Shown in pieces: positions 16,117 through 26,057 of a DNA stretch of 64,000 nt (positions within the stretch are counted from its first letter, which is position 1; the number at the start of each line of letters is the position of its first letter). Origin of the DNA: Alphaproteobacteria bacterium. Lineage in GTDB: Bacteria > Pseudomonadota > Alphaproteobacteria > MPNO01 > UBA830. Where the stretch lies: the NCBI GenBank assembly GCA_022822405.1, contig JAJEBT010000168.1, positions 1 through 64,000 on the forward strand, written 5' to 3'. The position numbers and the translations under genes were made by a program. The notes below the pieces were generated by a model that worked only from the letters and a program-made list of their open reading frames with translations, did no database searches and was not told where the DNA came from.

Positions 16117-16455
16117 CTATCTGTCGCCGCCGGTGCGCCGTCCGAAGCCGATGGCGCTGCCCCGTCCCGTCGCCGTGCGGTAGACGTTCAGCATGCCCGC
16201 CGCCGCGCCGAAGAAAAAGCCGAGCAACGACATCAGCGGCATCGTTCCGAGCCATCCATCCAGCAGATAGCCGAGACCGACGCCGATGATCAGCGCGGCA
16301 ACCAGCTCAACGCCGATCCGCATTGCCAGCCCGAGACCGCCGTGGGACGGGCCGGCCGGGGCCGGCTGGTCGCTGTCGGCGCTCCTGTGCTGGCGAAACC
16401 GGCGCAACCGTTCCTCCAGATCGCTCCGGGGTTCCGGTGTTTCCTGCTCCACCAT
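16117..16455 (-). CDS. atpI: ATP synthase accessory protein AtpI
   Basis: A 112-residue protein with a charged N-terminal region (EERLRRFRQHRSAD) and two membrane helices, VELVAALIIGVGLGYLLDGWLG and MSLLGFFFGAAAGMLNVYR. This is the AtpI/AtpZ layout; the family helps c-ring assembly and possibly Mg2+ supply. It heads the F0 operon as in most alphaproteobacteria. A well-formed promoter lies about 55-85 bases upstream. Confidence 0.9.
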   Translation of the reverse strand: MVEQETPEPRSDLEERLRRFRQHRSADSDQPAPAGPSHGGLGLAMRIGVELVAALIIGVGLGYLLDGWLGTMPLMSLLGFFFGAAAGMLNVYRTATGRGSAIGFGRRTGGDR

Positions 16456-16511
16456 GAGGTATGACGTGCGATTCCGACGCCGCAGGCGGTGAGTGCCTGC
16501 GAGCGGGCCGC

Positions 16512-16540
16512 AGGATAGGGTCTGGCGTGGCGAGTGTCAA
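16512..16540 (-). promoter_or_regulatory. Sigma70-like promoter of the F0 ATP synthase operon
   Basis: On the minus strand TTGACA (16535-16540) is a perfect -35 hexamer. It is followed by exactly 17 bases and TATCCT (16512-16517), a four-of-six -10. Transcription would begin near 16505, giving a leader of about 50 bases before the atpI ATG at 16455. It lies between smc (stop 16643) and atpI, read in the same direction. The quality and placement make this the clearest promoter in the window. Confidence 0.65.
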
Positions 16541-16642
16541 ACGGCTTGGCGGCGCGCGGTTCCGAGAGCAGCACCGATACGCGGGAGCGACGCACCTGCA
16601 GTTTCTGCGGCGTTCTTCCCGGCACGCGCCGGAACTCCGCGG

Positions 16643-19600
16643 TCAGGCGGCGTCGCGTATCCGGCCCGCCGTTTGCAGGTCGACCGAGACCAGTTGCGAC
16701 ACTCCGGGCTCGGCCATGGTCACGCCGTAGAGCCGATCCATGCGCGCCATGGTCAGCCGGTGATGGGTGACGAGGAGGAACCGCGTGTCAAGGCGGTCGG
16801 CCAGATCTTCAAGCAGCATGCAGAAACGGTCGACATTGCTGTCGTCGAGCGGCGCATCGACCTCGTCCAGCACGCAGATCGGCGCCGGATTGGTAAGGAA
16901 CACGGCAAACAGCAGCGCGAGCGCGGCCAGTGCCTGCTCGCCACCGGACAGCAGGCTCATCGTCTGCAGCTTCTTTCCCGGAGGACTTGCATAGACCTCG
17001 AGTCCGGCCTCCAGCGGATCTTCGGACTCTGTCAGCTTCAGATGCGCGCGACCGCCGGGGACCAGCTGGATGAACACATCCCGGAAATTCCGGTCGACGT
17101 CGTCGAAGGCCGCCAGCAACCGCCCTCGGCCCTCGCGGTTGAGTTCCGAGATGCCGCGGCGAAGCTTGCCGATGGCGGCCACGAGATCGTCGCGTTCGGT
17201 TTCCATTTCGCGAACCCGGTCGTCGAGCTCCTGCGCCTCCTGTTCCGCTCGCAGGTTGATCGGCCCGATATTGGCCCGTTCCCGGTCGAGACGTTCGAGT
17301 CTTTTCTCGGCGTCTTCGCGCGCCGGCAGCGGCTCGCCTTCCGCAAGACCCGTGATTTCCAGCGCGTTCTCCGGACTGCACCCGATCCTTTCCTCGCACT
17401 GCCCGGCGATGGTGACGAGGGTCTGGTTTCTCTGTTCGACCGCCGCTTCCCGCCGCACGCGATCCTCCCTGGTTTCCGCCAGGCGGGTTTCGCGCGTCCT
17501 GAGGTCGCTGCTGAGCTCCTCGAGGCGGCTCTCGGCTGCGGCAAGGCTGTCGGCAGCTTCGTCGCGCGCGCGTTCCGCCTCTGCAGTCCGCTCAAGAAGG
17601 GCCGAGCGTTCGGCCGCGATTTCCGCAGGGCGATCCTCGAGTTTCCGGAGTTCCGCAGCTTCCGCACCGCGGCGCTCGGACAGCCGCTCAAGCTGTTGTT
17701 CGGCATTGCCCGCTTGGTCGAGCCAGGTCTGGCGTTCGTTCGAGATCGCCTGCAGGCGGAGCCGATGGGTTTCGGATGCCTGGTGGAGCCGGTCACGGGC
17801 GCTTCGGGCGTCAGCGGCCTCGGCTCGCAGCGTGGCAAGCTCGTGCCGGCGCCTTTCCACGGCATCCTTCTTTTCCCCGCTGTCGGCCGCAGTCGCCAGT
17901 TCGCCGCGGACGGCAGCCTCCTCTTCGTCGAGTTCGGCCTGATCGGCGGCGATGCGCTGCAGCGCCTCGTCAAGTGCACCGGCGCGCAGACGCGCGTCTG
18001 CCGACCGATCGGCAGCGGCGGTCACGGCATCGCGCGCCTCCTGGAACGCCCGGTCGGCTGCTTCGATGGCACGCCGGCACCCGCGTTCGGCCTCTTCAGC
18101 GGCGGAGAGGCCGGCTGCCGCCTCCCGATGCGCGCCGAGCGCCTCCCCGGCGCGGTGTTCGGCAGCCGCTAGGAGAGTCACCACCTCGGCAAGGCGGTTG
18201 CGCTGCGCCAAGCGGTTTGCCGCCGCCGTGGGCGCGCCGGCGACGATCGCGAAACCATCCCAGCGCCACAGCCCGCCGTCACGCGATACCAGCCGCTGGC
18301 CTTGCTTCAGCCTGCCATGCAGCTCGGCGCCGACGACGGCGTTGTCCACGACGCCAACCTGGGACAATCTCCGGTCGAGCACCGCCGGACCCCGGACATG
18401 ATCGGCAAGGCATTCGATGCCGGACGGAAGTTCCGGGAGCACCGCGCCGGACGGAATTTCACGCCAGTGCACCGGCGCCTGCCCGTCCGTCGAGGCGTTG
18501 AGATCGTCTCCGAGCGCGGTCCCGAGAGCCACTTCATATCCCGCGGCGACCTCGAGATCGTCGATCAGCGGCTGCCAGCGGTCGCGGTCGCCATCCGTCA
18601 GCAGTTCCGACAGCGCCTTCCGTTCAGCGCGCAGCTGGGCCATGTCCGAATCGGCTTCGCGGTGCGCCTCGCGCCGCGCGTTCTCTTCAGCGCGAGCCGC
18701 CGCGGTCTCCATCTCCGACTTCGCGAGCCGGGCGCGGGCATCCTCAAGCGCGAGGCGTGCGCTTTCGGCAGCGGCCCTCGCCTGTTCCAGCTCCGCGCTG
18801 CTCTCCGCTGCCTGCTCGGCCGTCTGCCGTTCGGCCACGGCGTGACGGTGCTGCTCGCCGAGGCGAAGCCGCCGCGTCGCCATCGCATCAAGCTGCCGCC
18901 GCAGCTCGGCCTCGCGCGTCTCGTGGGCGACCAGATCGCGCACCAGCGCGTCGACCTCCTCCTGACAGGCGGCCGCCGCCGCCTCGGCACCGTCGAGCCG
19001 TGTCTTCGCCCCGGCGATGTCCTCGGATTCCTGGGACCGGGCGGCCTCGATCGAAGCGTTTTCGCGGTCGAGCCGCGCAATCGCCTCGCCGGCACCCGTG
19101 ACTCGGTCGCGTTCGCGTACCGTGTCGCTGTCAATCTGGGCGATGCGCCGGCCGATCTCGCCGACGAGGATCTCGATCCGGCGTTCCTCCGCATCAAGGG
19201 CATCGACAGCGGAATTCAGATGCCGCAGCACGGCGGCGGTTTCGGCCTCTTGCGTCCGCAGATCCGGGATCGCCGCCGCGGCCTCGGACTGCGCCGTCGT
19301 CGCCGCCGCCACCGCCTGGGCCAGATCCGCCACCAGGGCATCGACCCGGGCCAGCTCGTCCGCCGCCTTCTCCTGGTCCGAACGGGCCTCGATCCATTGC
19401 AGATGGAGGAGGATCGCCTGCTGTTTTCGGATGCGGTCCGACAGGCTGCGGTAACGCGATGCCTGGCGAGCCTGGCGCTTCAACTGCCGGTGCTGCTCCT
19501 CAAGCGTCCCGATGACGTCCTGCAGCCGTTCGAGGTTGGTTTCAGCCGCGCGGAGTCTGAGCTCGGCCTCGTGCCGCCGGGCGTGCAGCCCCGTGATCCC

Positions 19601-20104
19601 CGACGCCTCCTCGAGGAGAAGGCGCCGTTCGGCGGGTTTCGCCGCAATCAGGCTGCCGATACGGCCCTGGCTGACCAGCGCCGTCGAGCGCGCGCCCGTC
19701 GAGGCATCGGCGAACAGGGTCTGGACATCGCGCGCACGCGTATCGTTCCCGTTCACCCGGTAGGCGGAACCCGCGCCGCGTTCGATGCGGCGAATTACGT
19801 CGAGTTCGTCGGCGTCGTTGAACTGAGCCGGCGCGCGCCGTTCCGAATTGTCGAGGGTGAGGACAACCTCAGCAAGGTTGCGCGAGGGCCGGGCGGCGGT
19901 GCCGGCGAAGATCACGTCGTCCATCTCCGAGCCGCGAATCCGCCGGGCCGAGTTCTCTCCCATCGCCCAGCGCAACGCTTCGACGAGATTCGACTTGCCG
20001 CAGCCGTTGGGACCGACAATCCCTGTCAGCCCCTTGTCGAAGACCAGTTCGGTCGGTTCGACAAAGGACTTGAACCCCGTCAACTGCATTCTTGCGAACT
20101 GCAC
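16643..20104 (-). CDS. smc: Chromosome segregation ATPase SMC
   Basis: A 1153-residue SMC protein. Walker A GPNGCGKS is at 31-38, long coiled coils flank a hinge at about 505-640 (YEVALGTALGDDLNAS), and the C-terminal head has the signature LLSGGEQALAAL near 1050 with Walker B CVLDEVDAPLDDSN. It forms a ring-shaped dimer that organises and segregates the chromosome with ScpA/ScpB, which are not in the window. The start is GTG at 20104 (MQFARMQLTGFKSFVEPTEL), matching the usual alphaproteobacterial N-terminus; an ATG five codons later is the alternative. It lies downstream of the DsbA-like gene on the same strand. Confidence 0.96.
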   Translation of the reverse strand: MQFARMQLTGFKSFVEPTELVFDKGLTGIVGPNGCGKSNLVEALRWAMGENSARRIRGSEMDDVIFAGTAARPSRNLAEVVLTLDNSERRAPAQFNDADELDVIRRIERGAGSAYRVNGNDTRARDVQTLFADASTGARSTALVSQGRIGSLIAAKPAERRLLLEEASGITGLHARRHEAELRLRAAETNLERLQDVIGTLEEQHRQLKRQARQASRYRSLSDRIRKQQAILLHLQWIEARSDQEKAADELARVDALVADLAQAVAAATTAQSEAAAAIPDLRTQEAETAAVLRHLNSAVDALDAEERRIEILVGEIGRRIAQIDSDTVRERDRVTGAGEAIARLDRENASIEAARSQESEDIAGAKTRLDGAEAAAAACQEEVDALVRDLVAHETREAELRRQLDAMATRRLRLGEQHRHAVAERQTAEQAAESSAELEQARAAAESARLALEDARARLAKSEMETAAARAEENARREAHREADSDMAQLRAERKALSELLTDGDRDRWQPLIDDLEVAAGYEVALGTALGDDLNASTDGQAPVHWREIPSGAVLPELPSGIECLADHVRGPAVLDRRLSQVGVVDNAVVGAELHGRLKQGQRLVSRDGGLWRWDGFAIVAGAPTAAANRLAQRNRLAEVVTLLAAAEHRAGEALGAHREAAAGLSAAEEAERGCRRAIEAADRAFQEARDAVTAAADRSADARLRAGALDEALQRIAADQAELDEEEAAVRGELATAADSGEKKDAVERRRHELATLRAEAADARSARDRLHQASETHRLRLQAISNERQTWLDQAGNAEQQLERLSERRGAEAAELRKLEDRPAEIAAERSALLERTAEAERARDEAADSLAAAESRLEELSSDLRTRETRLAETREDRVRREAAVEQRNQTLVTIAGQCEERIGCSPENALEITGLAEGEPLPAREDAEKRLERLDRERANIGPINLRAEQEAQELDDRVREMETERDDLVAAIGKLRRGISELNREGRGRLLAAFDDVDRNFRDVFIQLVPGGRAHLKLTESEDPLEAGLEVYASPPGKKLQTMSLLSGGEQALAALALLFAVFLTNPAPICVLDEVDAPLDDSNVDRFCMLLEDLADRLDTRFLLVTHHRLTMARMDRLYGVTMAEPGVSQLVSVDLQTAGRIRDAA

Positions 20105-20150
20105 CTGTCAGCAATTCCTTTGGTCGTATGGACGCCGTTCCCGCACCCGC

Positions 20151-20855
20151 CTACCGCTTGGCGACGAACGAATCGAGAAGCGCCCTCATCCCGTCGACCG
20201 ACTCGGCCGCACGGTACCGGTTCCCGTTGACGAAAATCGTCGGAGTCGAGTTGACGCCGAATTTCCTGGCGGCCGCCAACCGCGCCTCGAGGATCGCGTC
20301 GACACCCTTCTGTTCGCGAATGCAGGCCTCGAAATCCGTTTTCGACATGCCACCGACCAGCGCCAGGGTCCTGAGCGCGGCCAGCGGATCGGATGCCCGC
20401 GCCCACTGGTCCTGCGACCCGTACAGCGTCTCGATGAATCCGAAGAACCTGTCGCGGCCACCACAGCGTGCAACCACCGCCGCAGCCAGGGCCAGGCGGT
20501 CAAGGGGGAAGTCCCGGTACACGTAGTAGATCTTGCCGGTGTCGATGTAGTCCTTCTTGATCATCGGCATCATTTTTTCGTGGAAGACGGCGCAGTGTGG
20601 ACAGGTCAGCGAGGCGTATTCGACCAGCACCACCCCGGCCTCCGGACTGCCGAGGGTGTAATCCCCTGCGCCAACGCCGAGATCATCGACCTTGCCCAAC
20701 GGCTTCGGCACGGTGGCGGCATGCCCCTTTGCGTCGGCAAGTTGCAGGCCGGTTGCCGCCGACGCCAGCTGCTGCCGGTCCGCATGATGCGCTGCGGCGG
20801 GGGCTGCAACGGCAAGCATCAGCGCCAGGCCGAGAAGCTTCCAGATTTGCAGCAT
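20151..20855 (-). CDS. DsbA-family thiol:disulfide oxidoreductase
   Basis: A 234-residue exported thioredoxin-fold protein. The ATG at 20855 gives a signal peptide MLQIWKLLGLALMLAVAAPAAA; a TTG six codons earlier is possible but less likely. The active-site motif SLTCPHC (Cys85, Cys88) sits in a DsbA_2/thioredoxin_4 domain, and the cis-Pro loop STPTIFVNG is present. It probably introduces or reshuffles disulfides in the periplasm. It lies 46 bases upstream of smc on the same strand, an arrangement often seen in alphaproteobacteria (dciA-dsbA-smc). Confidence 0.9.
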   Translation of the reverse strand: MLQIWKLLGLALMLAVAAPAAAHHADRQQLASAATGLQLADAKGHAATVPKPLGKVDDLGVGAGDYTLGSPEAGVVLVEYASLTCPHCAVFHEKMMPMIKKDYIDTGKIYYVYRDFPLDRLALAAAVVARCGGRDRFFGFIETLYGSQDQWARASDPLAALRTLALVGGMSKTDFEACIREQKGVDAILEARLAAARKFGVNSTPTIFVNGNRYRAAESVDGMRALLDSFVAKR

Positions 20856-20985
20856 GATGATCCCCGCAGGCAAGTATGAGGGATCTGACTACCATATCTG
20901 GTAGTACATTGCCAGTCTACCAACAAAATTTTTTCAAACGCCGCCGTGAAAAGACCGCCCGCCCGTACCCCAACCGCCGGACCGT

Positions 20986-21546
20986 TCAGCGTTTCGGGGT
21001 CTGCCCCACCGAAGCGCCGGATCCGCGGGCCCCGCGGCTTGCAACGGACCGGCCGAGCCGCCGCAGCGCCTCGCGGAGTTCCTCGTTCCGAATTCCCTCA
21101 AGCTTACCGTCGAGCTTCGCCTCGTCCGCCGGCGGCAGTGCCGGCTTCGGCGCCACATGGGGTCTCGGACGCGGACGCATCGGCCCCTGGCGGAAGCGGA
21201 GCTCGGCTATCAGCGGTTTGCCCAGGTACTGGTTGAGACGCTCGATGAGCTGGGGCGCAAGATGCTGCAACTCGAGGGCGAGCGCACCGGACGCCACGCG
21301 TATGTGCAGCGTTCCGCCCTTGCCGCCGCGGGAGAACACCAGCCTTTCCGGCTGGGTACCGTTTGCGATAAGATCACCGCAAAAAATGTCGCACCATTCC
21401 GTCACCAGCCTGGCATAGATGACGCCCCGCCTGCGCAGCGCGGGTCCGGCAGCTTGCGGGAGCGCGGTGCCGATATGGAGCAGCCCGCGCGCCCTGCGCC
21501 GGCTGTCGTTCCTCGGCGACCTGCGTCTGCGTGGTTTTCCGGTCAT
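20986..21546 (-). CDS. DciA-like DUF721 protein
   Basis: A 186-residue protein with a very basic N-terminus (KPRRRRSPRNDSRRRAR) and a DUF721 core: ARLVTEWCDIFCGDLIANGTQPERLVF, then GGTLHIRVASGALALELQHLAPQLIERLNQYLG. DUF721 includes DciA, the ancestral loader of replicative helicase DnaB in most bacteria. The C-terminal half is Pro/Arg-rich and likely disordered. It lies upstream of the dsbA-like and smc genes on the same strand and diverges from mutY. The family is clear; the role in helicase loading is by homology. Confidence 0.82.
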   Translation of the reverse strand: MTGKPRRRRSPRNDSRRRARGLLHIGTALPQAAGPALRRRGVIYARLVTEWCDIFCGDLIANGTQPERLVFSRGGKGGTLHIRVASGALALELQHLAPQLIERLNQYLGKPLIAELRFRQGPMRPRPRPHVAPKPALPPADEAKLDGKLEGIRNEELREALRRLGRSVASRGARGSGASVGQTPKR

Positions 21547-21696
21547 GCCGCCTTCACATGCCTGGTTGGATTCGCCGCCCGCGCGCTACCGCCGCTCCGG
21601 CTCCACCAGAGGTATGACGGTCTCGGAGAACGGCCGCAAGTGGCAGCCCGACAGACGCGGCCGGGCGGAGCGCCGGGACGGGGCGGAGGGGCATTC

Positions 21697-22785
21697 ATGA
21701 CCGGACATCGGGAGACACGGCCGGCCGGCGGCGGCATCGCCGGCCCGGTTCTCGCCTGGTACGACCGTCACCGCCGCAGCCTGCCGTGGCGTGCTCCCCC
21801 AGGCGCGGTCGCCGACCCCTACCGGGTCTGGCTCAGCGAAATCATGCTCCAGCAGACCACCGTCGCCGCCGTCAGGCCGTATTTCGAGGCGTTCGTCGGG
21901 CGCTGGCCGGCCGTCGCCGATCTCGCCGCTGCGGAGCTTGACGAGGTCCTGCACCTCTGGGCCGGACTCGGATACTACGCCCGCGCGCGGAACCTCCACA
22001 GATGCGCGCGCATGGTCGTGGCGGACCATGGCGGCGCCTTCCCCGCCGCCGAGGAGGAACTCCGGCGACTGCCCGGAATCGGCCCGTACACGGCGGCCGC
22101 GATCGCCGCGATCGCCTTCAATTCGAAGGCGACGCCGGTCGACGCCAATGTCGAGCGGATCATGGCGCGCCTGTTTGCCGTCGATACGCCGCTGCCCCGC
22201 GCCCGCACGGCACTGCGCGCCCACGCCGCCGCGCTGACCCCCGATGCGCGTTGCGGCGATCATGCGCAGGCGCTGATGGATCTCGGCGCCACGGTCTGCA
22301 CGCCGCGCGGTCCGCGCTGCGGGGCGTGCCCGCTCGAGGACCGGTGCCTCGCACACCGGCGCGGCCTGGCGGAGCAGCTTCCGAACCGCGCTCCGCGAAA
22401 GGAGCGCCCGGTGCGGCACGGCGTGGCATTCTGGATTACGGCGCCAGATGGCGCCGTGCTGTTGCGCCGCCGCCCGGAATCCGGCCTCCTTGGCGGCATG
22501 GTCGAGATCCCGTCAACCGAATGGCGCACAACCGCCTGGACGGACCGCGAGGCGCGCCGCGCCGCGCCGGTCGAGGCAGACTGGGAGCCGGTGCCGGGAG
22601 AGGTGAATCATGTCTTCACCCATTTCCGCCTTGAGATGACCGTACTCAAGGGCGCTGTCCGGGACACTGCCGGCATCGAGGGTTTCTGGAGCCCTCCGGA
22701 ACGGCTCGACGGCTGGGCGCTGCCGACCGCCATGAAGAAAATCGTGCAGCTGGTGGTGGCGAACCGGCCCGCACCGCGCTGCTGA
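21697..22785 (+). CDS. mutY: A/G-specific adenine DNA glycosylase
   Basis: A 362-residue MutY, which removes adenine mispaired with 8-oxoguanine. It has the helix-hairpin-helix LPGIGPYTAAAIAAIAF, catalytic Asp in TPVDANVERIM and the 4Fe-4S loop Cys-x6-Cys-x2-Cys-x5-Cys (CTPRGPRCGACPLEDRC). A C-terminal NUDIX-like 8-oxoG recognition domain contains VNHVFTHFRLEM. The start is the ATG at 21697 behind GGAGGGG. The frame is open a further 180 codons upstream, but that part overlaps dciA antisense and is not family-like. It converges on ccrM with only five bases between the stops. Confidence 0.96.
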   Translation: MTGHRETRPAGGGIAGPVLAWYDRHRRSLPWRAPPGAVADPYRVWLSEIMLQQTTVAAVRPYFEAFVGRWPAVADLAAAELDEVLHLWAGLGYYARARNLHRCARMVVADHGGAFPAAEEELRRLPGIGPYTAAAIAAIAFNSKATPVDANVERIMARLFAVDTPLPRARTALRAHAAALTPDARCGDHAQALMDLGATVCTPRGPRCGACPLEDRCLAHRRGLAEQLPNRAPRKERPVRHGVAFWITAPDGAVLLRRRPESGLLGGMVEIPSTEWRTTAWTDREARRAAPVEADWEPVPGEVNHVFTHFRLEMTVLKGAVRDTAGIEGFWSPPERLDGWALPTAMKKIVQLVVANRPAPRC

Positions 22786-22790
22786 CCGGG

Positions 22791-23918
22791 CTATCGCCGG
22801 GCCGGGGGCGCGCCGTCGACCGCGGCCAGTTCCTCCCGGATCATCCGGCGCAGATCGTCGAGAGGACGAATTGCGCCTCCGGACTCGTAGTGCCAGAACG
22901 TCCAGCCGTTGCAGGACGGCGCCCCCTGGAGGGCGGCACCAAGCTTGTGGATGGTGCCGCGCTGCCCGCCGGCTTCCAGCATCCCGTCGGCGCAGACCTG
23001 CGCTCGATAGCGCCGCCGCGAATCGCACAGCGACTGTCCGGGCGTGATCCATCCACGTTCGAGCAACGCGCCGAAGGGCACGCGCGGCTCGGTCCGCGGC
23101 GACGGCAACTCGAAGACGGAGAGGTCCTCGGGCAGTTCCTCGGACCATATCCGCTCCTCGGCGATCCTGGCATAGACCGGATCGCGCTCGATGCCGATGA
23201 AGCGGCGCCCCATCTTGCGCGCGACAACAGCCGTGGTGCCCGTGCCGAGAAACGGATCAAGAACGAGATCGCCCGGATTGCTCGACGCCAGCAGCACACG
23301 GTAGAGGAGCGCTTCGGGCTTCTGCGTCGGATGCGCCTTCTTCCCGTCGATCCTGACGCGTTCCGCGCCGCCGCAGATCGGCAGCATCCAGTCGGAGCGC
23401 ATCTGGAGATCACCATTGAGCGCTTTCATGGCACGGTAGTTGAACGTCGGCGCCTTCGTGCGCCGGTCCCTGGCGCACCAGATCAGGGTCTCGTGGGCAT
23501 TGGCAAAACGCGTGCCCCGGAAATTCGGCATCGGGTTGGTCTTGCGCCAGATGACATCGTTGAGAATCCAGAACCCGGCATCCTGCAGCTGAGCGCCGAC
23601 GCGGAAGATGTTGTGATAGCTGCCGATGACCCAGAGCGAGCCGTCTTTCTTCAGCACCCGCCGGGCCTCGGTGAGCCACGCCCTGGTGAATGAATCGTAG
23701 GCCGCGAAGCTCGCCTGCGGATCATCTTCCGCGGCCGCGAAGCGGTCCCATTCGGCGTCGACGGCGTCGACCTTCGAATTGTCCGGCCGATGCAGGCCGC
23801 CGGCAAGCTGGAGATTGTAGGGCGGATCGGCAAAGATCACGTCGACCGCGCCCTCCGGGAGGCCGGCCAGTTCGGAGATGCAGTCGCCGACAAGGATCCG
23901 GTCCACAGGCAGCGTCAT
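22791..23918 (-). CDS. ccrM: CcrM-type adenine-N6 DNA methyltransferase
   Basis: A 375-residue beta-class methyltransferase. Catalytic DPPY is at 31-34, the SAM-binding motif [14 protein letters not shown] lies near 225-240, and [16 protein letters not shown] links them. The C-terminal RAMA-like extension ([36 protein letters not shown]) is characteristic of CcrM. CcrM methylates GANTC and couples gene expression to the cell cycle in alphaproteobacteria. There is no adjacent restriction enzyme, consistent with an orphan regulatory methylase. It overlaps rnhB by four bases (ATGA), the usual neighbour in this group. Confidence 0.94.
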   Translation of the reverse strand: MTLPVDRILVGDCISELAGLPEGAVDVIFADPPYNLQLAGGLHRPDNSKVDAVDAEWDRFAAAEDDPQASFAAYDSFTRAWLTEARRVLKKDGSLWVIGSYHNIFRVGAQLQDAGFWILNDVIWRKTNPMPNFRGTRFANAHETLIWCARDRRTKAPTFNYRAMKALNGDLQMRSDWMLPICGGAERVRIDGKKAHPTQKPEALLYRVLLASSNPGDLVLDPFLGTGTTAVVARKMGRRFIGIERDPVYARIAEERIWSEELPEDLSVFELPSPRTEPRVPFGALLERGWITPGQSLCDSRRRYRAQVCADGMLEAGGQRGTIHKLGAALQGAPSCNGWTFWHYESGGAIRPLDDLRRMIREELAAVDGAPPARR

Positions 23919-24634
23919 CCGGCATGCTCCGTCATCGCTCGCGCCGCCGCCGGGCCGTGTTGTCCGCGCCCCGGTTCGGGCCTACCGCCATCGGCGCCAG
24001 AGGCTGGCGGCCGGACGGCACCGTTCCCGGAAGCTTGCAGCATCCTCGCGATCGGCGCAAAGCTTCGGCGGTGGTGACGAGTAACCCCGGCTTGCGCAAG
24101 CCCGTCACTGTGCTGGCGGGTCCCGTAGCCCGCGTTGCGTTCCCAGCCGAAGGCCGGATAGCGCCGTCCGAGACGGGCCATGATCCGGTCGCGCGTTACC
24201 TTGGCCACAATCGAGGCCGCGGCAATCGACAGGCTCAGCGAATCGCCGCGAACCACGGCCACGCCGCCGCAAGCCAGATCCGGCGGCGTGCTGTTGCCGT
24301 CGACAAGGGCCGTGGACGGCGCACGGGCCAGCGCGGCCACCGCCCGGCACATGGCCAGGTGAGTCGCGGCGAGGATGTTGTGGCGATCGATCTCGGAGAC
24401 ACTTGCAGCGCCGATCCCCACATCGGCGCAGCCGGCCAGGCTGTCGAACAGGCGCTCGCGGCGGCGCGGCGGCAGTTTCTTGGAGTCATCCAGGCCGTCG
24501 GCGAGGAAGCGTGGGAGTTCAGGCGGGAGGATGACGGCGGCCGCAAGCACGGGACCCGCCCAGGGACCGCGCCCCGCCTCGTCGACGCCGGCCACCGGAC
24601 CGGGATAACGGCGTTCGAGCGCCAGATCAGGCAT
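23915..24634 (-). CDS. rnhB: Ribonuclease HII
   Basis: A 239-residue RNase HII, which nicks RNA/DNA hybrids and single ribonucleotides in DNA. The catalytic motif [14 protein letters not shown] is at 16-29, with [20 protein letters not shown] and [21 protein letters not shown] following, and [15 protein letters not shown] near the end. The last 40 residues are an extra Gly/Pro/Arg-rich tail that is probably not needed for activity. It is translationally coupled to ccrM downstream. Confidence 0.94.
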   Translation of the reverse strand: MPDLALERRYPGPVAGVDEAGRGPWAGPVLAAAVILPPELPRFLADGLDDSKKLPPRRRERLFDSLAGCADVGIGAASVSEIDRHNILAATHLAMCRAVAALARAPSTALVDGNSTPPDLACGGVAVVRGDSLSLSIAAASIVAKVTRDRIMARLGRRYPAFGWERNAGYGTRQHSDGLAQAGVTRHHRRSFAPIARMLQASGNGAVRPPASGADGGRPEPGRGQHGPAAARAMTEHAG

Positions 24635-24774
24635 GCGCAGATTTCCAACGGTTCACCGGAACACGCCGCGGATATTGCACGGCCCGCTCGCGTGCTGGCA
24701 AGAATCGGGGCCTCCGTTCGCCGTTCGCCGGTCATTGCGGCCCGTCCGGGCCGGAGGGGCCGGTCCCGGCGCGT

Positions 24775-25878
24775 TCACCGCGCCGCCCCGTCGAACAGGT
24801 CGAGCTGATCTCCGGCCCGCGGCGGGCAGCGGAACCGCGAACAGTCGAGTGAAACGCTGCGCCGGTTCAGCTGCAACCTGCGGCAGGCCTTCTCGAAGCG
24901 TTGCGCGATCAGTCCGGCATAGGGACCGGTGCCGCGCATGCGCTCGCCGAAGCCCGAAGCATAGAGCGCACCGCCACGGGTTTCGCGGATCGCATTGAGC
25001 ACATGTTTCGCCCGCAAGGGGACATGCGCCTCGAGCCATTCGGTGAACAGATCCTTGAGCTCGAGGGGAAGGCGCAGCAGAACATATCCGGCGGAGGCGG
25101 CGCCGGCATCGGCCGCAGCCTCGAGAATCGCCTCAAGCTCGGAATCGTTCAGCGCCGGAATCACGGGAGCAGCCAGCACACAGGTCGGTATACCGGCCTC
25201 CGACAGCGTGCGCATGGCCAGAAGCCGCCGCTCGGGGGTCGGCGCCCTCGGCTCCATGGTCCTGGCAAGGGCGCGGTCCAGCGTGGTCACGGATATCGAG
25301 ACCTGGGCAAGGTTCCGCCTCGCCATCTGTTCGAGGATGTCGATATCGCGGACGACGAGATTGGATTTCGTGACGATCCCGACCGGATGGTCATGCGCCG
25401 ACAGGACCTCGAGAATCTGGCGGGTGACCCTCCGGGTCCGCTCCACCGGCTGATAGGGATCGGTATTGGCGCCAAGCGCAATGACCTCGCAGCGGTAGCC
25501 GGGCGCGCGCAGCTCCTCCGCGAGAAGCCGGGCGGCGTCCGCCTTGAAGAACAGCTTGGTCTCGAAGTCGAGGCCCGGCGAGAGCCCGAGATAGGAATGG
25601 GTAGGCCGCGCGAAGCAATAGACGCAACCATGCTCACAGCCGCGATAGGGGTTGATGGAGCGATCGAAGGGGACATCGGGCGAGCTGTTCCGGACAATCA
25701 CCTGCCGCGCCGCATCGGGCGTGAGCGTGGTCCTGAGCGACGGCAGGGGTTCTCCGGAAGCGCCATCGCCCCAGCCGTCGTCGAACGGCTCGATGCGGGT
25801 CTTTTCGAACCGTCCGGAGGGGTTCGTCACGGCGCCGCGCCCCTTGCGCGGCGGCGAACCGGGGGGCTTTCCGATCAT
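24775..25878 (-). CDS. PA0069-family radical SAM protein
   Basis: A 367-residue radical SAM protein. The cluster motif GCEHGCVYC gives Cys81, Cys85 and Cys88 (CxxxCxxC), within SINPYRGCEHGCVYCFARP. Downstream are ALGANTDPYQPVE, VGIVTKSNLVVRDIDIL and SVTTLDRALARTMEPRAPTPERRL, all conserved in the PA0069 subfamily related to spore photoproduct lyase-like proteins. The reaction is unknown. The start is the ATG at 25878 (MIGKPPGSPPRKGRG); the longer frame upstream would overlap the divergent glycosyltransferase gene. It stands alone on the minus strand, 140 bases downstream of rnhB's start. Confidence 0.9.
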   Translation of the reverse strand: MIGKPPGSPPRKGRGAVTNPSGRFEKTRIEPFDDGWGDGASGEPLPSLRTTLTPDAARQVIVRNSSPDVPFDRSINPYRGCEHGCVYCFARPTHSYLGLSPGLDFETKLFFKADAARLLAEELRAPGYRCEVIALGANTDPYQPVERTRRVTRQILEVLSAHDHPVGIVTKSNLVVRDIDILEQMARRNLAQVSISVTTLDRALARTMEPRAPTPERRLLAMRTLSEAGIPTCVLAAPVIPALNDSELEAILEAAADAGAASAGYVLLRLPLELKDLFTEWLEAHVPLRAKHVLNAIRETRGGALYASGFGERMRGTGPYAGLIAQRFEKACRRLQLNRRSVSLDCSRFRCPPRAGDQLDLFDGAAR

Positions 25879-26057
25879 GCGACGGCGAGTCTGGACAGGC
25901 GGGGCGGGTCCACGCCCGCAACCGGCTCGGCCCCGCACCGTCCGGCGCGCATGCGGGCGATGCTCCGGCGGCGTCTCGGGGTTGCAGCAATCCGCATGAC
26001 GGTCACTGTATATCGCAGTTCGCCGCTTCCTGCACTTGCCGCAGCGCCGTTTATGAT

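Noticed and set aside
18302-20230. Open frame of 642 codons on the plus strand opposite smc
   Set aside because: An antisense shadow caused by high GC; smc on the minus strand has Walker A, hinge and signature motifs.
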